Shown in pieces: positions 60,740 through 64,000 of a DNA stretch of 64,000 nucleotides. The stretch lies in contig JBCBKL010000003.1 of NCBI GenBank assembly GCA_038521825.1, forward strand, positions 124,001 to 188,000, written 5' to 3'. Origin of the DNA: JBCBKL01 sp038521825 (GTDB taxonomy: Bacteria > Pseudomonadota > Alphaproteobacteria > Rhodobacterales > Rhodobacteraceae). Numbering within the stretch: the stretch's first letter is position 1; every line of letters starts with the position of its first letter. The position numbers and the translations under genes are program-made. Below the pieces are notes generated by a model, which was not told the DNA's origin, did no database searches, and saw only the letters and a list, made by a program, of their open reading frames with translations.

Positions 60740-61600
60740 TCAGGCAATGGCATCGCGCAGCTCTTCGATATGAGCAGTCGTATCGCGCGCCGTGAACGAC
60801 GCCTGACGGACCAGTTCATCGAAATGCGTGGTGAGCGTTTCTATCCGCTCGCGATCGCGAAACGCCATGTAGTGCCCGCCAGTGTAAAGCACGGCCAGCA
60901 GCGGCCCAAAGATTGTCACGGGCGCGGAATAGATGCGACGGGCGTCAAACAGATAGAGCCTAAGCCGGGGATAAAGTTGACGGGTGAGTGTCAGCAACTG
61001 ATCGATCTGAGCTGTTCGGGCGTCCGGCGTCAGGCCGTGATAATAGCCAGTCGCTTTCGAAAAGCTTTCCAGTTCATAAAGGGGCAGGGCAATTTCGTAG
61101 TCCGATTGGGACCGTTGCATCCAGTCGAGGCGATCGCGCGATGCATTCACGGCCTGCGTCGTCGTGCGCCCAATATGAGGACGATACTCCCATTCGAGCA
61201 TCTCTTGGGTTTTTAGCATGTCGGGCAACGCGGCAGGGACGTGGCGGATCTTGTAGCCTACGGCCTCCTGATGCCAGGCAAAGATCCGTTCGTCGATCAG
61301 GGCACGCGGCGCTTCGGTGAGGGACAGGGCCGCTGCTGTCAAAGCCGCAGCACTTTCGGGTCGGTCGGATAATCCGAGCAGCCAATCCGTCGACACGCCA
61401 AGCGCCTGCGCGCAGCCCCCAACCACATGGGCGCCGGGCAGGCGGGTCGAGGCTTCGGACAATGCCTGACTGATCGTTGATCGGTCCGTGCCGACGGTGC
61501 GGGCCAATGCGCTCTGGGTCAGGTCGGCATCTGCCATGGCCCGCGACAACCGGTTTCGGAAAAGCTGCGCGCGCTCTCTTTTGTTCATTAAATCTGACAT
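60740..61600 (-). CDS. XRE-family helix-turn-helix regulator
   Basis: A 286-residue protein with an N-terminal Cro/C1-type HTH (FRNRLSRAMADADLTQSALARTVGTDRSTISQALSEA) and a larger C-terminal sensor domain of no recognised type (WEYRPHIGRTTTQAVNASRDRLDW, YPRLRLYLFDARRIYSAPVTIFGP). It is tail-to-tail with the dehydrogenase/thioesterase gene. It may govern carnitine use, inferred from place only. Confidence 0.85.
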   Translation of the reverse strand: MSDLMNKRERAQLFRNRLSRAMADADLTQSALARTVGTDRSTISQALSEASTRLPGAHVVGGCAQALGVSTDWLLGLSDRPESAAALTAAALSLTEAPRALIDERIFAWHQEAVGYKIRHVPAALPDMLKTQEMLEWEYRPHIGRTTTQAVNASRDRLDWMQRSQSDYEIALPLYELESFSKATGYYHGLTPDARTAQIDQLLTLTRQLYPRLRLYLFDARRIYSAPVTIFGPLLAVLYTGGHYMAFRDRERIETLTTHFDELVRQASFTARDTTAHIEELRDAIA

Positions 61601-61710
61601 GCGATGATTTTTATCACGGTATTACTGCTTTGTTAACTGTATTCCATATTCCGCAACACCGCATCTTGGGTTAATTTTTAAGTGGTATCAATTCATTAAC
61701 AGAGGAATCT

Positions 61711-62634
61711 ATGGCAGCGCGTCGTACACGGCATCTACTGTTCACATGGCCAGCGGCGATTGAGTGGCCCACCGTGGGCCTGTTTGTCTTGTGTGCTGCC
61801 TGTTGGATTGTCGGCGTCTTTCTGCTGGGTCAATCAAGCTTGGCTATCGCCTTTGGGCTGACCATATTTTCGCTCGTTCTGCATTCGTCGCTTACCCACG
61901 AGGCGCTCCATGGCCACCCCTTTCCCTCACGGCTGGCGAGCGAGGCGCTGGTGCTCATCAATCCGGCCCTTTTCATTCCGTATCTGCGGTTCCGCGATCA
62001 GCATCTGGCGCATCATCAGGATGCGCGCCTTACGGATCCCTATGACGATCCGGAAAGCAATTATCTTGATCCCGCGATCTGGCATGGTCTCGCGCGGCCT
62101 CTGCAGGTGCTCTTGCAGTTCAACAACACCTTGCTGGGCCGGATTCTGCTTGGACCGGCCATTGGGCTTTGGGTATTCATGAAGAATGATATCCGGGCCA
62201 TGCGCGGCGGTGATTGGCAGGTGAGGAAGGGTTGGTTGTTGCACCTGCCGGGATTCGCCCTGACGCTGTGGGCTATCAGCCTGTCAACGATGCCTATCGG
62301 CCTCTACGTCGTCGCATGTTACGCAGCACTTTCGATCCTCAAGATCCGCACATTCCTTGAGCATCAGGCGCATGAGTGCGCGCGGGGCCGGACCGTCATT
62401 ATCGAAGATCGCGGACTGCTCGCTTTTCTTTTTCTGAACAACAACCTCCATGTCGTTCATCATGTGCATCCACGTGTTCCATGGTACCGGCTCAGGGCGC
62501 TTTATGCGCTGAACCGCGACCACTATCTGCAGCGCAACGAAGGGTATCTCTACCGATCCTATGGTGAGGTGCTGCGGCGCCACCTTCTGAAATCCAAGGA
62601 CCCGGTCGCGCATCCGCTCTGGCAGAGCCCCTAA
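61711..62634 (+). CDS. Fatty acid desaturase family protein
   Basis: A 307-residue membrane-bound di-iron enzyme. The three His boxes are HEALHGHP, HLAHHQDA and HVVHHVHP, with about four hydrophobic segments. It inserts a double bond or hydroxylates an acyl chain; some relatives hydroxylate carotenoids or sphingolipid-like lipids. The gene follows an A/T-rich upstream stretch and precedes an EamA transporter gene by 19 bases. Confidence 0.88.
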   Translation: MAARRTRHLLFTWPAAIEWPTVGLFVLCAACWIVGVFLLGQSSLAIAFGLTIFSLVLHSSLTHEALHGHPFPSRLASEALVLINPALFIPYLRFRDQHLAHHQDARLTDPYDDPESNYLDPAIWHGLARPLQVLLQFNNTLLGRILLGPAIGLWVFMKNDIRAMRGGDWQVRKGWLLHLPGFALTLWAISLSTMPIGLYVVACYAALSILKIRTFLEHQAHECARGRTVIIEDRGLLAFLFLNNNLHVVHHVHPRVPWYRLRALYALNRDHYLQRNEGYLYRSYGEVLRRHLLKSKDPVAHPLWQSP

Positions 62635-62653
62635 TTCCACGCGATAGGGAGGT

Positions 62654-63556
62654 ATGAGCCTCTGGATCCCCGTTACCCTGGCCGCCGCCGTCTTCCAGAC
62701 GCTGCGGTTCATGCTGCAACGACAATTGTCGCTCAAGACGTTGACGGCGACCGGAGCCACCTTTGCCCGGTTTCTGTATTCCGCGCCGCTCGTAGTTGTG
62801 GGCATTACGCTCTACCTGAATAGCACTGGGCAGGCGCGGCCCACAATGGGGCCGGAATTCTGGATCTATGGCGCACTTGGCGGGGCGTCGCAGGTGCTGG
62901 CGACGATCGCGGTGGTCCTCTTGTTCAAGGAACGGAATTTCGCAGTCGGGGTAACCTTCAAGAACACCGAGGCGATGCAGGCGGCATTGGTTGGGCTGAT
63001 CGTTCTTGGGGATAGCATCAGCCTCGCTGGTTTCGGGGCCATCGCACTTGGCGTATTCGGTGTTCTGCTTCTGTCGGTACCTCCGGACAGTGTGCGGTGG
63101 CGCCTGGCAGATGCGGCCAATCGGGCTGCCGGGCTAGGGTTGGCGGCCGGACTGCTCTTTGCGTTTTCGGGTGTATTCTATCGCGGTGCATCGCTGGCGC
63201 TTGATCTTGACGATCCGCTTGCACGGGCTGGTTTGACCCTAGCTGCGGTCACGAGCATGCAGATGATCGGAATGGCCCTGTGGCTGAGCCTGCGCGAGCC
63301 GAGGCAGATCCACGCCGTCGTCGCGGCCTGGCGGGTCGCGGCGCTGGTGGGGCTTCTGTCGATGGCAGGGTCGTTCTGTTGGTTCACCGCCTTCACGTTG
63401 CAGAACGCGGCCTATGTCAAAACCGTGGGACAGGTCGAACTGATCCTGAGCCTGCTTGCGACAACGCTGGTCTTTCGAGAGCGCATCGCCCGCCGGGAAT
63501 GGATCGGCATGGGCGTTCTGCTGGCATCGGTCTTGGTGCTGATCGCCGTTCTGTAG
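62654..63556 (+). CDS. EamA-family DMT transporter
   Basis: A 300-residue membrane protein with ten hydrophobic segments; the N-terminal domain starts MSLWIPVTLAAAVFQTLRFML and the second near residue 150. The FKNTEAMQAAL segment and the C-terminal half are typical of the family. Substrate unknown. Closely behind the desaturase gene, with a GGGAGG ribosome site, so probably cotranscribed with it. Convergent with the NUDIX gene. Confidence 0.85.
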   Translation: MSLWIPVTLAAAVFQTLRFMLQRQLSLKTLTATGATFARFLYSAPLVVVGITLYLNSTGQARPTMGPEFWIYGALGGASQVLATIAVVLLFKERNFAVGVTFKNTEAMQAALVGLIVLGDSISLAGFGAIALGVFGVLLLSVPPDSVRWRLADAANRAAGLGLAAGLLFAFSGVFYRGASLALDLDDPLARAGLTLAAVTSMQMIGMALWLSLREPRQIHAVVAAWRVAALVGLLSMAGSFCWFTAFTLQNAAYVKTVGQVELILSLLATTLVFRERIARREWIGMGVLLASVLVLIAVL

Positions 63557-63558
63557 TG

Positions 63559-64000
63559 TCAGTCGTCTTTCGCAGCGATCCCACGCAGACGCAGGAATTC
63601 GCTTTCTTCGTCGCGGTTGCGGAAGAACGGCACACTGCTGGGTGGGCTGCGATCGGTCGCGCGGGCCTCGATCTCGCTCAGCACGACTTCGGTGATGAAG
63701 GGCATGTCGAACTGGCGGGCTTCTCGCAAAGACACCCATTGCAAATGGGACAATTCATCCGATGCGGCGCTGAAATCATCCGGGTCGGATTGTAGATCGC
63801 TTGCGTCGACGAGAAAGAAGCGCGCGTCGAAACGCCGTGGACGGCCCGGTGGGGTGATCGCGCGAAAAACGAATTGCAACGGTGCCGCGTCGGGCCGGTA
63901 ACCTGTCGCTGCAAAGGCCGACCAATCGGGGGGGACGTTGCCCGCCCAATCAGCCCGTTGCCCAAGAACCTGCCCCGTTTCCTCGAACAACTCGCGAATA
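63559..64000 (-). CDS. NUDIX hydrolase (5' end missing)
   Basis: The frame is open to the window edge: the last residues read IRELFEETGQ, the heart of the Nudix box, so its N-terminus lies beyond base 64000. 143+ residues are visible, including YRPDAAPLQFVFRAIT and RFFLVDASDLQ. NUDIX enzymes hydrolyse nucleoside diphosphates linked to other groups. Convergent with the EamA gene. Confidence 0.9.
   Translation of the reverse strand, partial: IRELFEETGQVLGQRADWAGNVPPDWSAFAATGYRPDAAPLQFVFRAITPPGRPRRFDARFFLVDASDLQSDPDDFSAASDELSHLQWVSLREARQFDMPFITEVVLSEIEARATDRSPPSSVPFFRNRDEESEFLRLRGIAAKDD

Overview
The window is about 60% G+C, densely coding chromosomal DNA. Gene content and order point to an alphaproteobacterium of the family Rhodobacteraceae (Roseobacter side). 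Pointers are the fabZ-lpxA-lpxI-lpxB lipid A run using LpxI rather than LpxH, the pcm-tolC-PopZ-like block, DUF6280 and DUF6525 proteins, a PutA without a DNA-binding domain beside an Lrp-type regulator, and a fused carnitine dehydrogenase/thioesterase. This assignment comes from reading protein families and synteny, not from a search.

Layout. 0-15 kb: lipid A genes, tyrS, anmK, an enolase operon carrying DUF7002 and DUF985 genes, two EamA transporters, a Fur/Mur-like regulator, a DUF533 protein, selO, a TfoX C-terminal-domain protein, a sugar epimerase and a class IV aminotransferase. 15-26 kb: tRNA-Asn, an orphan receiver without its phospho-acceptor, a three-gene one-carbon operon (folate:corrinoid methyltransferase, MetF-like, small conserved protein), ppx, rlmE, a roughly 1 kb scar with IS3-family remains, tRNA-Cys, pcm, tolC and a PopZ-like gene. 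26-29.5 kb: DUF6280, efp, an MDR oxidoreductase, an inositol monophosphatase and a rhomboid protease.

29.5-40.6 kb is the most interesting part. It is a catabolic regulon of two divergent operons around a GntR regulator: a CUT1-type ABC importer with a Tm-1-like protein and a class II aldolase on one side, and a metallo-beta-lactamase-fold hydrolase, a HAD phosphatase, a second class II aldolase and an FGGY kinase on the other. Identical 12-bp palindromes sit at both control points and overlap plausible -10 boxes. The substrate is not evident and the gene set matches no pathway I can name.

40.6-48 kb: a decayed FrnE/DsbA gene, an Rrf2 regulator divergent from a COG0523 metallochaperone followed by a frameshifted DUF1826 gene and DUF6525, then a threonine-degradation unit (XRE-cupin regulator, kbl, tdh). 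48-64 kb: tRNA-Leu, putR/putA, metG, an MFS transporter, a YceI protein, an aldo/keto reductase, a carnitine-degradation pair (BKACE and the dehydrogenase-thioesterase fusion), an XRE regulator, a fatty acid desaturase, an EamA transporter and a NUDIX gene cut by the window end. Mobile DNA is limited to the decayed IS3 copy. I saw no CRISPR array, rRNA gene, prophage or integrase.
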